DNA from: JBBDYG01 sp040901765
GTDB lineage: Bacteria; Planctomycetota; Planctomycetia; Pirellulales; Lacipirellulaceae
DNA: 64,000 nt
Assembly (NCBI GenBank): GCA_040901765.1
Contig: JBBDYG010000111.1
Span: 124,001 to 188,000 of the forward strand
Direction: 5' to 3'
Shown here in pieces: positions 21,954 through 30,777 of this stretch. The translations under genes and the position numbers were made by a program. The stretch's first letter is position 1, and each line of letters opens with the position of its first letter. A model generated the notes under the pieces. It made no database searches, had not been told where the DNA came from, and saw nothing but the letters and a program-made list of their open reading frames with translations.

Positions 21954-22475
21954 ATGCAACTCGATCAACGAACGCAACTAAGAGTTCATATTCGGTGGAT
22001 GATCCGCCGCGACATGTCCGAAGTGCTGGACATTGAGCGCCGCAGTTTCGAATTCCCCTGGTTTGAAGAGGACTTCGTCCGTTGCCTGCGGCAGCGGAAT
22101 TGTATCGGCATGGTGGCGGAGCACGGCGAGCGGGTCGTCGGCTTCATGATCTACGAATTGCACAAGTGCCGGCTACACATCCTGAATTTCGCAGTGGCCC
22201 CGGAAGCCCGTCGCCACGGCATCGGGAACCAAATGATTCAGAAGCTCATCGGCAAGCTTTCGAGCGAGCGACGGACGCGGATCACACTGGAAGTGCGCGA
22301 AACCAATCTTTCGGCACAGCTTTTCTTCAAAGAGAGCGGCTTCTTCGCGACGTCGGTTCTGCGCGACTTCTATGATGACTCGACGGAAGACGCCTACTTC
22401 ATGCAGTTCGAGTGCGACCACCCGGCGCTCGCCCTGCCGATGCCCACGACTCGCATTCCACGGCTCGCGGGCTGA
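21954..22475 (+). CDS. rimI: GNAT N-acetyltransferase, RimI-like
   Basis: 173 residues with an AAGGAGG site at 21942-21948. GNAT fold: MSEVLDIERRSFEFPWFEEDF at the N terminus, HILNFAVAPEARRHGIGNQMI as the acetyl-CoA binding loop, and ITLEVRETNLSAQLFFKESGF, which is typical of RimI (S18-alanine acetyltransferase). The symbol is given because the SFEFPW and EVRETN motifs fit, though other protein targets are possible. A C-terminal tail of about 20 residues is unconserved. Faces a convergent phosphoesterase gene across a perfect hairpin. Confidence 0.8.
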   Translation: MQLDQRTQLRVHIRWMIRRDMSEVLDIERRSFEFPWFEEDFVRCLRQRNCIGMVAEHGERVVGFMIYELHKCRLHILNFAVAPEARRHGIGNQMIQKLIGKLSSERRTRITLEVRETNLSAQLFFKESGFFATSVLRDFYDDSTEDAYFMQFECDHPALALPMPTTRIPRLAG

Positions 22476-22484
22476 TGATCGGCC

Positions 22485-22544
22485 GTTAGCCGCGTTCGCT
22501 TGCGACGCGCGTTCCGAAGCGCGTCGCAAGCGAGCGCGGCTAAC
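22485..22544. terminator. Bidirectional hairpin between rimI and phosphoesterase
   Basis: Arms 22485-22510 and 22519-22544 are 26 nt with one mismatch and an 8-nt loop. The right arm abuts the stop codon of the minus-strand gene at 22545. The location between convergent genes fits a shared transcript end. Confidence 0.75.
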
Positions 22545-23027
22545 TTAGAGTGTTACGATCGTCGCTTCCAACTGCGGTAGTTCCACCACCGCAAGCGAGT
22601 GGGGGTTTGCGCGGTAGACCGCGCCGGGATTGAGGACTGTCGTCCCTCCATGCTTGTCGATCGATGCGACGTGGGTGTGGCCATAGCAGACAAGGTGCCA
22701 CTGACCGCTCTGGATGGCGGTGCGAAACCGCTCGCGGTCGTGGCTGTGAAGTAGGGCGATCTTTACGCCGGTAAGTTCCAAATCGCCGAATTCCTCGTGG
22801 CAGGTTTGCCCGGCCGCGGCAATGGCCGCCCGCAGCGCCGGCCGATCGTCGTCGCAGTTGCCGAACACAAAGTGGGTCGGCCAAGGCGCGAACATTTCCA
22901 CAATCTCGGGCGTGCCGATGTCGCCGCAGTGGAGCACCGTCTCCACTTCCAGGCTTTCGAGCATCCGAATCGCATTTCGCGTGTTCGCCACATGCCCATG
23001 CGTGTCGCTGATGACTCCGAGCCTCAT
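22545..23027 (-). CDS. YfcE/MJ0936-type metallophosphoesterase
   Basis: 160 residues from ATG at 23027, whose first bases overlap the upstream stop as ATGA. Metal ligands are visible: SDTHGH, HCGDIGT, GNCDDD, LLHSHDRE and CYGHTH. Calcineurin-like phosphodiesterase of the small YfcE type; in-vivo substrate unknown. Last gene of a four-gene operon with MazG-like and ATP-grasp enzymes, suggesting nucleotide or cofactor housekeeping. Confidence 0.9.
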   Translation of the reverse strand: MRLGVISDTHGHVANTRNAIRMLESLEVETVLHCGDIGTPEIVEMFAPWPTHFVFGNCDDDRPALRAAIAAAGQTCHEEFGDLELTGVKIALLHSHDRERFRTAIQSGQWHLVCYGHTHVASIDKHGGTTVLNPGAVYRANPHSLAVVELPQLEATIVTL

Positions 23028-24181
23028 TCTTCCCCCCGCCACTCGCGGTTTAGCGCTAAACTCACTTTGTCGACGCGTGCCTTGAGTTCCGCTTCCACCA
23101 TAGCCAATGACCCGCCACCGGCCAACACCGTGAGTACGGGATGGTCCGCACGCACCTGCGTTCCCGACGGGGGAATGTCGCCCAGGATTGAGTCCAATGT
23201 TGGACCGCTTTGGCGAATTGCCCAGCCGAAGAATTCCTCCGTCACCCCAGCATCGCGTGTGGCATACAAAATCGCTTTACCGTAAAACTGGCCTGCCGCC
23301 GCTGGCAACGCCGTTGACTGCGTTTTCGCACCACACGCCACCATGTGTTCGACTAGTGGGTTCAAGCCGCTGAATCGCTCGACGACTTCCGCGGCGGCGG
23401 TGTAGCGGGGGTTCACTTCGATGGTCCATACGCGGTCGTTGTCGATTATCAGATCGACGCCGAACAGGCCTTGCAACGCGAAGACGCAAGCGAGGGATTG
23501 GCCGATGCGGGTGATTTGGTCGAGTTGCGCGGGGTTTGTGGGCCAGGGACCGAGCGTACCGGCGTATTGAAAAGGCTTCGCGCCGGTCCATGATTCGCCG
23601 ATGAGTTGGCGAGTAACACCCAGGAGCCGCGAAGTGCCGGCCGAAGCAACGTAGAGCGCGGCGCAGGGCGTGCCGCTCACGCGGCGTTGCCAGTAAACTC
23701 GCTGCCGCGACGTCGCTGGCTGGCCGGTCCATCGCTCGATTCCTGCTCCGTTGCTGCCGCGAAGCGGCTTGCAAAGCCAGGAGCCATCGGTTGGAATGCC
23801 GCGTGCCGACCGCGCGATATCGGGAAATAATAGATTCGACGCTAAGCCGCAAGCGGCAATCCGCGATGGCGAACGGACGGCCCGCAACGCGCTGCCGGCG
23901 TTGCCCCATAGCGGCGCCACCTGCGCCATATCGTCCACTAACCGGGGGGAGTTTTCCAGCGCGCCGGTATACATCCAGGCCGTCACTTGCTGCTCGCGTA
24001 ACCAGGGCAACAAGTCCGCCGGGTAGTGTGCAATACGCGTCGCCGGAACATGCCGCACCAAATCGACGTCGGCAAACAGGTCGGCGGTCACGACCCTGAT
24101 CCCCGCCCGCAGGGCGGCTTGCGCCGCCGATCGCGCGCTCGCGCCCACAATCGCCAGCGTTCCGCTGTCCGGTTCAGCCAT
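23024..24181 (-). CDS. ATP-grasp superfamily ligase-like protein
   Basis: 385 residues. An N-terminal Rossmann-like part (LAIVGASARSAAQAALRAGI) precedes a distorted ATP-grasp region (WLCKPLRGSNGAGIERW, FGVDLIIDNDRVWTIEVNPRYTA), the latter with the Glu/Asn metal site EVNPR. Homologues lie in C1-carrier (methanopterin-linked) gene sets of some planctomycetes; whether this one belongs there cannot be told from the window. Overlaps the MazG-like gene by 8 nt upstream and couples by ATGA to the phosphoesterase. Confidence 0.8.
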   Translation of the reverse strand: MAEPDSGTLAIVGASARSAAQAALRAGIRVVTADLFADVDLVRHVPATRIAHYPADLLPWLREQQVTAWMYTGALENSPRLVDDMAQVAPLWGNAGSALRAVRSPSRIAACGLASNLLFPDIARSARGIPTDGSWLCKPLRGSNGAGIERWTGQPATSRQRVYWQRRVSGTPCAALYVASAGTSRLLGVTRQLIGESWTGAKPFQYAGTLGPWPTNPAQLDQITRIGQSLACVFALQGLFGVDLIIDNDRVWTIEVNPRYTAAAEVVERFSGLNPLVEHMVACGAKTQSTALPAAAGQFYGKAILYATRDAGVTEEFFGWAIRQSGPTLDSILGDIPPSGTQVRADHPVLTVLAGGGSLAMVEAELKARVDKVSLALNREWRGEE

Positions 24182-24566
24182 GCTTTGGGCCGTACTTGCC
24201 GCGGAACTGCTCGGCCGGATACTTCGCGGCGTTCTTCACCATTTTCCGCTCGACGGCGTCGCTAACGTCGAGGTCCAACGCGTTGGCCAGCGCAAGCGCA
24301 TAAGACACTACGTCGGCCAGTTCCTCACCGATCGCCCGCAGCCGCTGCGGATCGTCGACGACGCGCCGCGACTCCAGTACATCGATCCACTGGAAGTGCT
24401 CCATCAACTCCGCGGCTTCAATGGCCAGCGACATCGCCAGATTCTTCGGCGAATGAAATTGCTCCCAATTGCGCTCCGCAACGAATCGCGCGATCATGCC
24501 GCGCAACTCAGCTACGGTCGTCGCCGCATCGTTGAAAGACGAGATCGAAGAATCCGAAGCAGTCAT
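24174..24566 (-). CDS. MazG-like nucleotide pyrophosphohydrolase
   Basis: 130 residues, one all-alpha NTP-PPase domain. Motifs ELRGMIARFVAERNWEQFHS, AIEAAELMEHFQW (metal-binding EAAEL) and EELADVVSYALALANAL (EELxD) are those of the RS21-C6/dCTPase branch, which hydrolyse (d)NTPs to monophosphate and pyrophosphate. Coupled to the upstream gene by ATGA and to the next by an 8-nt overlap. Confidence 0.93.
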   Translation of the reverse strand: MTASDSSISSFNDAATTVAELRGMIARFVAERNWEQFHSPKNLAMSLAIEAAELMEHFQWIDVLESRRVVDDPQRLRAIGEELADVVSYALALANALDLDVSDAVERKMVKNAAKYPAEQFRGKYGPKHG

Positions 24567-25567
24567 CAGGCGGCGCGAAGCGGGGCGAGCGGAACAATCA
24601 TTTCAAAGCCCGGCAACAGTAGCTGTTGGGGGGGACTGAGCCGCTCATGATACCGCCGACGGTAACCGTCGGCCAGATGCATCATCACTTCCAGCACCAA
24701 GAGGTCGGCTCGATTCATGACGTGCCGCGCGCTGCGATTCCCGAGGCCTTCCACTAATTCCTCAAGCACTTCGAGGTGTAGCTGCATGGTGCGTTGGGCC
24801 GAGACGCCGCCCTGAGCAAGCAAGTCGGAAAGCCGCGCCATGTCCTTCGACAGGTTTCCTGTGCCCATCACAACATACGCCCGCAACAATTCGCTGTAGT
24901 GCTGGACGAGCGCTCGAGGCAACTCGCAAAGAGTACGCTCGATGTGACCGTCGGCGTCGGTCGCCGACACACTATGTGGCACCTGGTGTGCATCATCTCG
25001 ATCAGGTTCGCAAAGCGACTCGAGTTCCTGGACCAGCGACCGCTGCTGCGCGAGCAATCGCTCCGCTTCGCGATGTTCGTGCGCGAGCCGCTGCCGCTCG
25101 GCTTGCACGTGCTTGCGATTTTCGCGCACGAGCTGATGCCGCTCGATGGCTCGACCAAAGGTCCACAGCAGCGAGCGGGTAGTGGTCTGTTCGACGCAGC
25201 AGTAGGCATCGGCGCCCACTTCGTAAACAAGGGCTTCCATTTGGGCCGGCGACTGCGAGCCGAGCACGATCATCGGCTCTTCGTGCCCACCGGCCCGCAA
25301 GCCCTCGATAAACTCCAGCGCGTCGAGCACACCCGGCTCGTGACAGACCAGCACAGCGTCGAACACTTCATCGCGCAATTTTGCCAGCGATGCGGTAATG
25401 CCAATCGTTTCTTCAAGCACGATGTGTGCTGCGCTGTCGGCGGTAAACGCCTCGGCCAGCCAGCCGCCGGTGCGGTGCAGCGTGGTGACGTACAACACCT
25501 TCATCCGCGCGGGGATGCCCGCGAGAACCGAGCTTGCAGGACGATTTTTGGGCGTACCAACGGCCAT
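24566..25567 (-). CDS. Receiver-like regulator with coiled coil
   Basis: 333 residues (alternative start ATG at 25504 gives 312). The first 120 residues resemble a response-regulator receiver (MKVLYVTTLHRTGGWLAEAF, FDAVLVCHEPGVLDALEFIEGL, EPMIVLGSQ), but a clear phospho-acceptor Asp is uncertain: VLVCHEP stands where VLLDxxMP is expected, so it may be a pseudo-receiver. A coiled coil follows (LVRENRKHVQAERQRLAHEHREAE, about 145-190), then a helical C-terminal domain with HLEVLEELVEGLG. No DNA-binding motif recognised. First gene of the four-gene coupled operon. Confidence 0.65.
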   Translation of the reverse strand: MAVGTPKNRPASSVLAGIPARMKVLYVTTLHRTGGWLAEAFTADSAAHIVLEETIGITASLAKLRDEVFDAVLVCHEPGVLDALEFIEGLRAGGHEEPMIVLGSQSPAQMEALVYEVGADAYCCVEQTTTRSLLWTFGRAIERHQLVRENRKHVQAERQRLAHEHREAERLLAQQRSLVQELESLCEPDRDDAHQVPHSVSATDADGHIERTLCELPRALVQHYSELLRAYVVMGTGNLSKDMARLSDLLAQGGVSAQRTMQLHLEVLEELVEGLGNRSARHVMNRADLLVLEVMMHLADGYRRRYHERLSPPQQLLLPGFEMIVPLAPLRAA

Positions 25568-26021
25568 CGGCGGGAGAGCATGATTAGGGATCGACCTATT
25601 GTGGCGGCCGGACGTTAGCGAGGCGTCATAGCCGCGTCAATGTTCATTCGTGCTAGGGCGATGCGGGTTTCCGCGTTTGTGCCACTGTGCCACGCCGCGC
25701 ACACACGTAGCTGGCAAAATGAAAACTTCTCTCGCATCTGCGCACCGCGAAGGCACGCATTCATCACCAGGGGCGAAAAACATCCGACCGAGCGGCTTGT
25801 CGAACGAGATTCCGCGGAGCCACGAGGGATCAGCATTGCCACGTGTCGGCGCAAACCCCCTGTTTTTGTAGAGGATTGCCACATTGCCACTTCCAGCGGG
25901 GGTGGCCAAGCTGGTGGCAACGCTGCCAGGGAGGGTCGCGGTCAGCCGCAGGCGACAGAATCTCCAAAGCCCGCTTTGGAGGTTCTCCAAGCTTAAGTGC
26001 GACTTGCACCCTATCGAATGA

Positions 26022-26108
26022 GGGTGGCACGCCCAGAATTTTCGATGGGCGTGGCGAACCTGGTACGCGCCTCACCACGCCCCTCGCGGACTCGGGGCGT
26101 GGCCACCC
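26022..26108. repeat. GGGTGGCACGCCC palindromic element, intergenic copy
   Basis: Ends GGGTGGCACGCCCAGA and CGGGGCGTGGCCACCC are complementary, with an inner pair (GATGGGCGTGG / CCACGCCCCTCG). It aligns over its whole length with the reverse complement of 36261-36343, which lies inside a coding gene. Confidence 0.9.
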
Positions 26109-26133
26109 GATGATTCGATGGAACGGTACGCGC

Positions 26134-26169
26134 AAAAAACGGGCTGAACTTCCTAAGAAGCCCAGCCCG
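26134..26169 (-). terminator. Rho-independent terminator of the YTV gene
   Basis: On the minus strand CGGGCTGGGCTT pairs with AAGTTCAGCCCG (two mismatched or wobble pairs) and is followed directly by six T. About 40 nt beyond the stop. Confidence 0.85.
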
Positions 26170-26209
26170 CGATTTTAACTTCAGTTTTGGAAAACGCTCG
26201 GCACTAGTT

Positions 26210-27790
26210 TCAACCGCAACCGCCGCCGCAACCGCTTCCGCAGTCGCTGCATCCGCCGCAGCCGTTACCGCCGCCGCAGGCGGGGACGGTCACTTCTTGG
26301 CTGACCATCCGGCACACGCGCACTTGCACATCCTTCTGGACCGTGTGCGGAACGCACACCTTGTAGGTGCTGGTCCGCTCTTCCGGCTGGCATTCGTAGC
26401 GGCAAACGGTGTAAGTGCGGGTCCGCTCTTGCGGTACGCATACTGTGTAGTTGACTTCTTTGCTCATGGTTTCCGGAACCATCTTGCAGACCGTGTATTC
26501 GCGGGTGCGAGTTTCGGGCCGGCACTTGGTGACATTCACCGTGCGGGACCGCTCTTCGGTCGTCATGCGGCAGACCTTGTAGGTCCGGGACCGCTCTTCG
26601 GGCCGGCAGCGGGTCACATTCACCGTGCAAGTTCGCTCCTCGGGAACGTAACGGCAAACCTTCACGGTCTTGGTGCGCTGCTCGGTTGTCATTCGGCAGA
26701 CCTTGTAGTTGCTGGTCCGCTCTTCTGAACGATACTTGCAAACCTGGACGGTGCGCGTCCGGGTTTCTGGCTTACAGACGGTAACGTTGCAGGTGTAGGG
26801 CACCTCTTCGGTCACGCACCGGTAGGTCGTACAGGGAATCTCGCGGGTTTCCTGTGTGGGGCACCAGACCCGCTTGGAGCACAGGGTGGCACAGCCGCCA
26901 CCACACCCATTATCACAGCCGCCGCCACAATCGTTGCCGCAGCCGCAGCCACCACCACCATTGCCGCAACCGCCCGACTCAACCATCTGGGTTTCCCAGT
27001 GGCCGCCGCAAACCGTAACCGTCTTCATGGTGGTTTCCGGCACGCGCTTCGTGACTGTGCGAGTCAGTTCGCGGGTCTCGGTATGAGGAACCATGACAGT
27101 GTAAGTTTGCTCAACCGCCTCGGTATACGGAACTTGCACGGTGTAATTGCGAGTCTTTTCTTCCCACACCGGAACGCAGACGGTGTAGTTCACTTCTTTG
27201 TCTTCGTACGACGGCACATTCACCGTGTATCGCTTCTCGACTTGCTCGGTGTAAGGAACCATTACCGTGTAGTTGGAGGTCTTCTCTTCCCACACGGGTA
27301 CGCAAACGGAATAGTTCTGCTCGACTTGCTCGGTGTAGGGAACCATGACCGTGTATTCTTGCGTCTTGGTTTCGTTGACCGGGCGACAGACGGTGTAGTT
27401 GACCGTCTTGGTACGGGTCTCGGGCACCATCACGGTGTACGTCGCCGTCTTTTCTTCGGTGATCGGCACTCGCTTCATGACGGTGTAGTTGCGGGTCCGC
27501 TCTTCGGTGGTGTACTCGGTGACGTTCACCGTCCGAGTTTCGGTGACGTAGGTCGGCACCTGGACGATCCGGGTGATCATTTCCTGGGCACTGGCGCAGC
27601 CGCCACAGTCGGCCGAGCCACCGGAGCAGCCGCAGTCGCTTGATCCGCTTGAGCATCCGCAATCGCTGGATGCGTGTCCGCACCCATAGCCGCCGCCGCG
27701 GCGGTGATGACCTGCCCCGGCGACCGTCGCCATTGCGGTTGCCAGCAGCATTGCCGCCGGCAGCATGATTCTAAGTTTTTGCCACATCAA
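26210..27790 (-). CDS. YTV-repeat Cys-rich cell-surface protein
   Basis: 526 residues. Signal peptide (IMLPAAMLLATAMATVAGAG), then Cys/Gly/Ser-rich segment (CGHASSDCGCSSGSSDCGCS), then about 20 tandem repeats of 20-24 residues with the core EERTRNYTVMKRVP / EEKTSNYTVMVPYTEQV / YKVCRM. The repeats fall into two blocks separated by a second Cys/Gly-rich hinge (residues about 275-305). This is the planctomycete YTV family of cell-wall-type proteins; Cys in the second block (NYTVCVP, TYKVCRM) suggests disulfide cross-links. Exported, structural function inferred. Own terminator; monocistronic. Confidence 0.93.
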   Translation of the reverse strand: MMWQKLRIMLPAAMLLATAMATVAGAGHHRRGGGYGCGHASSDCGCSSGSSDCGCSGGSADCGGCASAQEMITRIVQVPTYVTETRTVNVTEYTTEERTRNYTVMKRVPITEEKTATYTVMVPETRTKTVNYTVCRPVNETKTQEYTVMVPYTEQVEQNYSVCVPVWEEKTSNYTVMVPYTEQVEKRYTVNVPSYEDKEVNYTVCVPVWEEKTRNYTVQVPYTEAVEQTYTVMVPHTETRELTRTVTKRVPETTMKTVTVCGGHWETQMVESGGCGNGGGGCGCGNDCGGGCDNGCGGGCATLCSKRVWCPTQETREIPCTTYRCVTEEVPYTCNVTVCKPETRTRTVQVCKYRSEERTSNYKVCRMTTEQRTKTVKVCRYVPEERTCTVNVTRCRPEERSRTYKVCRMTTEERSRTVNVTKCRPETRTREYTVCKMVPETMSKEVNYTVCVPQERTRTYTVCRYECQPEERTSTYKVCVPHTVQKDVQVRVCRMVSQEVTVPACGGGNGCGGCSDCGSGCGGGCG

Positions 27791-28104
27791 CAGTGTCCTC
27801 CATCGTAAAAAGCTAAAATCCTTGCGTCCTTACGTCTTCCCGCCGGTCGGGTGTTAAGGCGTTACGGTCGCGTAGAATACGCAAACCAGGCAGTGCCCCC
27901 GATTCTAGCCCGATTGCTCTAACCGTCAAGCAACGGATTGCCCAATCAGCCAAAAACAGTGCGGATGCCTGCAAGTTCCCCGCCTCCGAGAGAAAATCGC
28001 CGCCAGCCTTTGCCAACGCACGAGGGTGCGGCCCTGGCCCGCATCTTTCGCGCCAGTCCGCAGGTCGGCGTGCGCGTGCTCGAATAAAAAACATGCCGGC
28101 CGGC
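27791..28104. other. Intergenic region upstream of the YTV gene
   Basis: 314 nt containing the YTV leader (GGAGGACACTGTTG before its ATG on the minus strand) and the 3' flank of the FKBP gene, where GCCGGCCGGC followed by ATGTTTTTTATT on the minus strand may act as a weak terminator at about 28085-28105. Nothing else seen. Confidence 0.5.
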
Positions 28105-28827
28105 TTATTTCACCACGTCCAGCAGTTCGAGCTCGAAGAGAAGCGTCTCATTGGGACCGATTCCATCGCGGCCACGCTCGCCATAGGCCAGATCGGATGG
28201 AATGAAGAGCTGCCATTTATCACCGACGTGCATCATCTGCAGGGCCTCTGTCCATCCGGGAATCACTTCGGTCACGGCGAACTCAGCCGGCTCGCCGCCC
28301 CGGTAAGAACTATCGAACTCGCTTCCATCGAGAAACGTGCCGCGGTAATGGCAGCGGACGACATCCTGGGCCTTCGGAACTGCGCCTTCGCCCTTCTGGA
28401 TGACGCGATATTGCAGCCCGCTGGGGGTCACCTGCACGCCGGGCTTCGCCTTGTTTTCGGCCAGAAAGGCGGTGCCTTTGGCAGCGGTAGCTTGCATCCG
28501 AGCCGTTGCCTTCTGCCGCATTTCCTGCTGAAACCGCTGCATCGCGGGCGCGAGTTGCTCCTCGGTAAACTTTGGCTCGCCGCCCTTGAGCGCGTCGGCG
28601 ATCCCCGCCACCAAGCCCGCCATGTCGATCACGATGTCGTTTTGCCGCAGGTTTTTGCCGAAGTTCATGCCTAACGTGTAGCTCACCTGTTCGCGGTACG
28701 CTTGATCCTGCTCGGGAGTTGCAGCCGGGGTTTCGGCGGCCGGCTGCTCGGGGAGCGGCTCTTGAGCCTGAGCAATCTGCGAGACGATGCCGACCAAACC
28801 AAGCGCGACTAAAGCAAAACACCTCAT
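28105..28827 (-). CDS. Exported FKBP-type peptidyl-prolyl cis-trans isomerase
   Basis: 240 residues from ATG at 28827; the upstream open frame is not coding-like. Signal peptide MRCFALVALGLVGIVSQIAQA. Residues 40-130 are the FKBP N-terminal helical dimerization domain (VSYTLGMNFGKNLRQNDIVI), 140-240 the catalytic FKBP domain (GAVPKAQDVVRCHYRGTFLD, SSYRGGEPAEFAVTEVIPGW, FIPSDLAYGERG). Acts as a MIP/FkpA-like periplasmic folding factor. Divergent from the first DUF1559 gene. Confidence 0.95.
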   Translation of the reverse strand: MRCFALVALGLVGIVSQIAQAQEPLPEQPAAETPAATPEQDQAYREQVSYTLGMNFGKNLRQNDIVIDMAGLVAGIADALKGGEPKFTEEQLAPAMQRFQQEMRQKATARMQATAAKGTAFLAENKAKPGVQVTPSGLQYRVIQKGEGAVPKAQDVVRCHYRGTFLDGSEFDSSYRGGEPAEFAVTEVIPGWTEALQMMHVGDKWQLFIPSDLAYGERGRDGIGPNETLLFELELLDVVK

Positions 28828-29084
28828 CGGAAATACCTTTGATTGGGGGCCGCCGCGGCGAATACGCGGTTCAGCCGGGAAGGGACGGGAACGGGTTAAC
28901 AAGTATAGGTTTCCCACAACGCGGGGTCGATTGGATCGGCCCGATTTTGCGGCCGACTTGCCGGCCCGAACTCTCGCCGGGGATCGCTTCGGAAACTGAT
29001 AGGCAGTCTGGCGACCTGCGGTATAATGAGTTTTTGCAGTTCGCGAATGACCTTCTAGCCTTTTAACAAGCACCGCCAAAACTC

Positions 29085-30146
29085 ATGGGTGATTCGTCAC
29101 CATCTCGCAATTCCCTCCACGGTCGTCACGGCTTTACCCTAATCGAACTGTTGGTGGTGATAGCGATTATCGGCATTCTCATTTCGATGCTGCTTCCGGC
29201 CGTGCAGTCGGCCCGCGAAGGCGCTCGGCGGATGAGTTGTGCGAACAATGTGAAGCAGCTTGCCTTGGCAATTCAGAACTACGAGAGCGCCCACGGGATG
29301 TTGCCACCGGCCGGACTCATCGAACGAGTTGAGCTTGAGTCGAACGGCACACGTTATGAAGCGGTTGACCAGCGGAGCGGGAAGATGCTGAGTTGGATCG
29401 TGCTTGTGCTTCCCTTCATGGAAGAGGGATCGCTCTATGACCAGTTCGACCTGACCCGCAGTGTCTTAGAGCAGCCAAACGAGCCGCAATCGACGGTGGT
29501 GCCCGCGCTGTTGTGTCCCTCCGAAGCCGCGTCAGCCCGTGTGTTTCTAGACGACGAGTTGACGGCGGGGAAAGTTTTTGCGAAAGGGAACTATGCGGCG
29601 TTTGCGACCCCCTTCCATTTGGATTTGCAGTTGATCTATCCCGGGCCGATCGTCGTTGGTGGTGTGCCGATGTCAAAGATTGTCGATGGAACAACGAGGA
29701 CGCTTCTTTTGAGCGAAGTCCGAACACTCGATCGACAAGACGACGAGCGTGGCGTGTGGGCGCTTCCTTGGAACGCGGCGTCGTTGCTGGCTTTCGACAT
29801 GCACCACGACCGTTTGAACTCCTATGCCTTACAACAAAACTCGGCTATTCAGTCGCAATCTCCCAACCACCAGGGGCCGAATCGCGATATTCTTGTGAGA
29901 TGTTCGGAAGAGCATTTGGTGCATGCGGATCTCGAGCGCATGTCCTGCCTTCGCTGGACTTGGAGTTTGGGCCTTACCGGATGGATTTCGTCGGCTCCGC
30001 GCAGCATGCATCCTGGCGGTGTCAACGCGGCGTACCTTGATGGTCGCGTGGAATTCGTGCCCGACGAGGTCGACCCGATCGCGATGTCGCTCTTGATCGG
30101 CATCAAAGATGGCGATTACGGTCCGCTGAGCGCCAGTAAGAATTGA
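29085..30146 (+). CDS. DUF1559 protein with prepilin-type N terminus (module copy 1)
   Basis: 353 residues. Prepilin cleavage signal HGFTLIELLVVIAIIGILIS with the +1 Ile/Glu5 arrangement, followed by SAREGARRMSCANNVKQLAL, the DUF1559 signature. C terminus contains SAPRSMHPGGVNAAYLDGRVEFV, the conserved HPGG/xLDG motif. Probably a type II/IV pseudopilin processed by a prepilin peptidase. Followed at 12 nt by a small two-TM protein; both genes have a second copy at 30778-32216. Confidence 0.93.
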   Translation: MGDSSPSRNSLHGRHGFTLIELLVVIAIIGILISMLLPAVQSAREGARRMSCANNVKQLALAIQNYESAHGMLPPAGLIERVELESNGTRYEAVDQRSGKMLSWIVLVLPFMEEGSLYDQFDLTRSVLEQPNEPQSTVVPALLCPSEAASARVFLDDELTAGKVFAKGNYAAFATPFHLDLQLIYPGPIVVGGVPMSKIVDGTTRTLLLSEVRTLDRQDDERGVWALPWNAASLLAFDMHHDRLNSYALQQNSAIQSQSPNHQGPNRDILVRCSEEHLVHADLERMSCLRWTWSLGLTGWISSAPRSMHPGGVNAAYLDGRVEFVPDEVDPIAMSLLIGIKDGDYGPLSASKN

Positions 30147-30158
30147 GCGGGGTTTGCT

Positions 30159-30572
30159 GTGACAATCTTTCGCTGGGCTTTGACCGCCATCGTCATCGGT
30201 TCGCTGTGCATCGCAGCGGCGATGCTTTGGCCTGAAGTGCCCGACCCGCGTGCCGGCTGGACGGACCAAAAGTCGGCAGACTACTTGAATGCCTCGCAGG
30301 AAATCCATGCACGATCGCACGATTTAGCAGGGGCAATGGATCACGCGACCGGCGATCCGCTGCACGTTCACTCGCCGACCGAATCGATCGCCGATCCGCG
30401 CCTCGCCGCGCTGGATCTGGAACGGGCGCGCGAGCACTCTGCTAAGCTGCAAGCAGAATTGGAAGCAGCGCGACGGATTCCCCCCGGCTGGCACCTGCTG
30501 TTGGGGTTGCTCGGGGCGTTGCTCACGGTGGTCGGCGTTGTCATTGCCCTGACGACGCGGGTTCGAATGTGA
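30159..30572 (+). CDS. Small two-TM protein with WTD.K.A.Y motif (module copy 1)
   Basis: 137 residues from GTG at 30159. N-terminal helix (ALTAIVIGSLCIAAAMLW), a charged helical loop with GWTDQKSADYLNASQEIHARS and ALDLERAREHSAKLQAELEA, and a C-terminal helix (GWHLLLGLLGALLTVVGVVIAL). Not a known family to me, but it shares LWP..D....WTD.K.A.Y....S with the protein encoded at 31875-32216 and the same position behind a DUF1559 gene. Likely membrane partner of the pseudopilin. Confidence 0.75.
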   Translation: MTIFRWALTAIVIGSLCIAAAMLWPEVPDPRAGWTDQKSADYLNASQEIHARSHDLAGAMDHATGDPLHVHSPTESIADPRLAALDLERAREHSAKLQAELEAARRIPPGWHLLLGLLGALLTVVGVVIALTTRVRM

Positions 30573-30777
30573 ACCCTCCTTCGCCGCTAATCGGCAGCGA
30601 GTTCGCTCGCTTGCGCACCGGCTTATCCGCTTTACGCAAATTTGTGGCGATGGTGTTGTCAAATGTCTCGCGTTAGGTCAAAACAACTGCGAGCAACTGT
30701 ACTAACTGCGCAGTTCTCGATTAGAATCGAAGAGGCACTCCTGCAGGCGTCGTCTTTAGAATCTTGGAGGTCCGGCA

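Larger units (their letters stand above)
25568..26209. other. 642-nt intergenic region with palindromic element and terminator
   Basis: Contains the operon promoter region, an AT/GC-mixed stretch (25620-25990) whose overlapping open frames on both strands look spurious, the 87-bp palindromic element at 26022-26108, and the YTV gene terminator. No RNA gene recognised. Confidence 0.55.

Noticed and set aside
25637..25996. Overlapping open frames on both strands upstream of the receiver-like gene
   Set aside because: No homology-like pattern, no start context, and both strands equally open, as expected for GC-rich non-coding DNA.
26297..27643. Long plus-strand open frames opposite the YTV gene
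   Set aside because: They are exact antisense of a repeat gene with strong codon bias; low-complexity His/Val/Gly-rich translations with no family signs.
26210..27790. Tandem repeats at DNA level that might suggest a CRISPR array
   Set aside because: The period is coding, varies in length, lacks constant repeats with unique spacers, and has no cas genes nearby.
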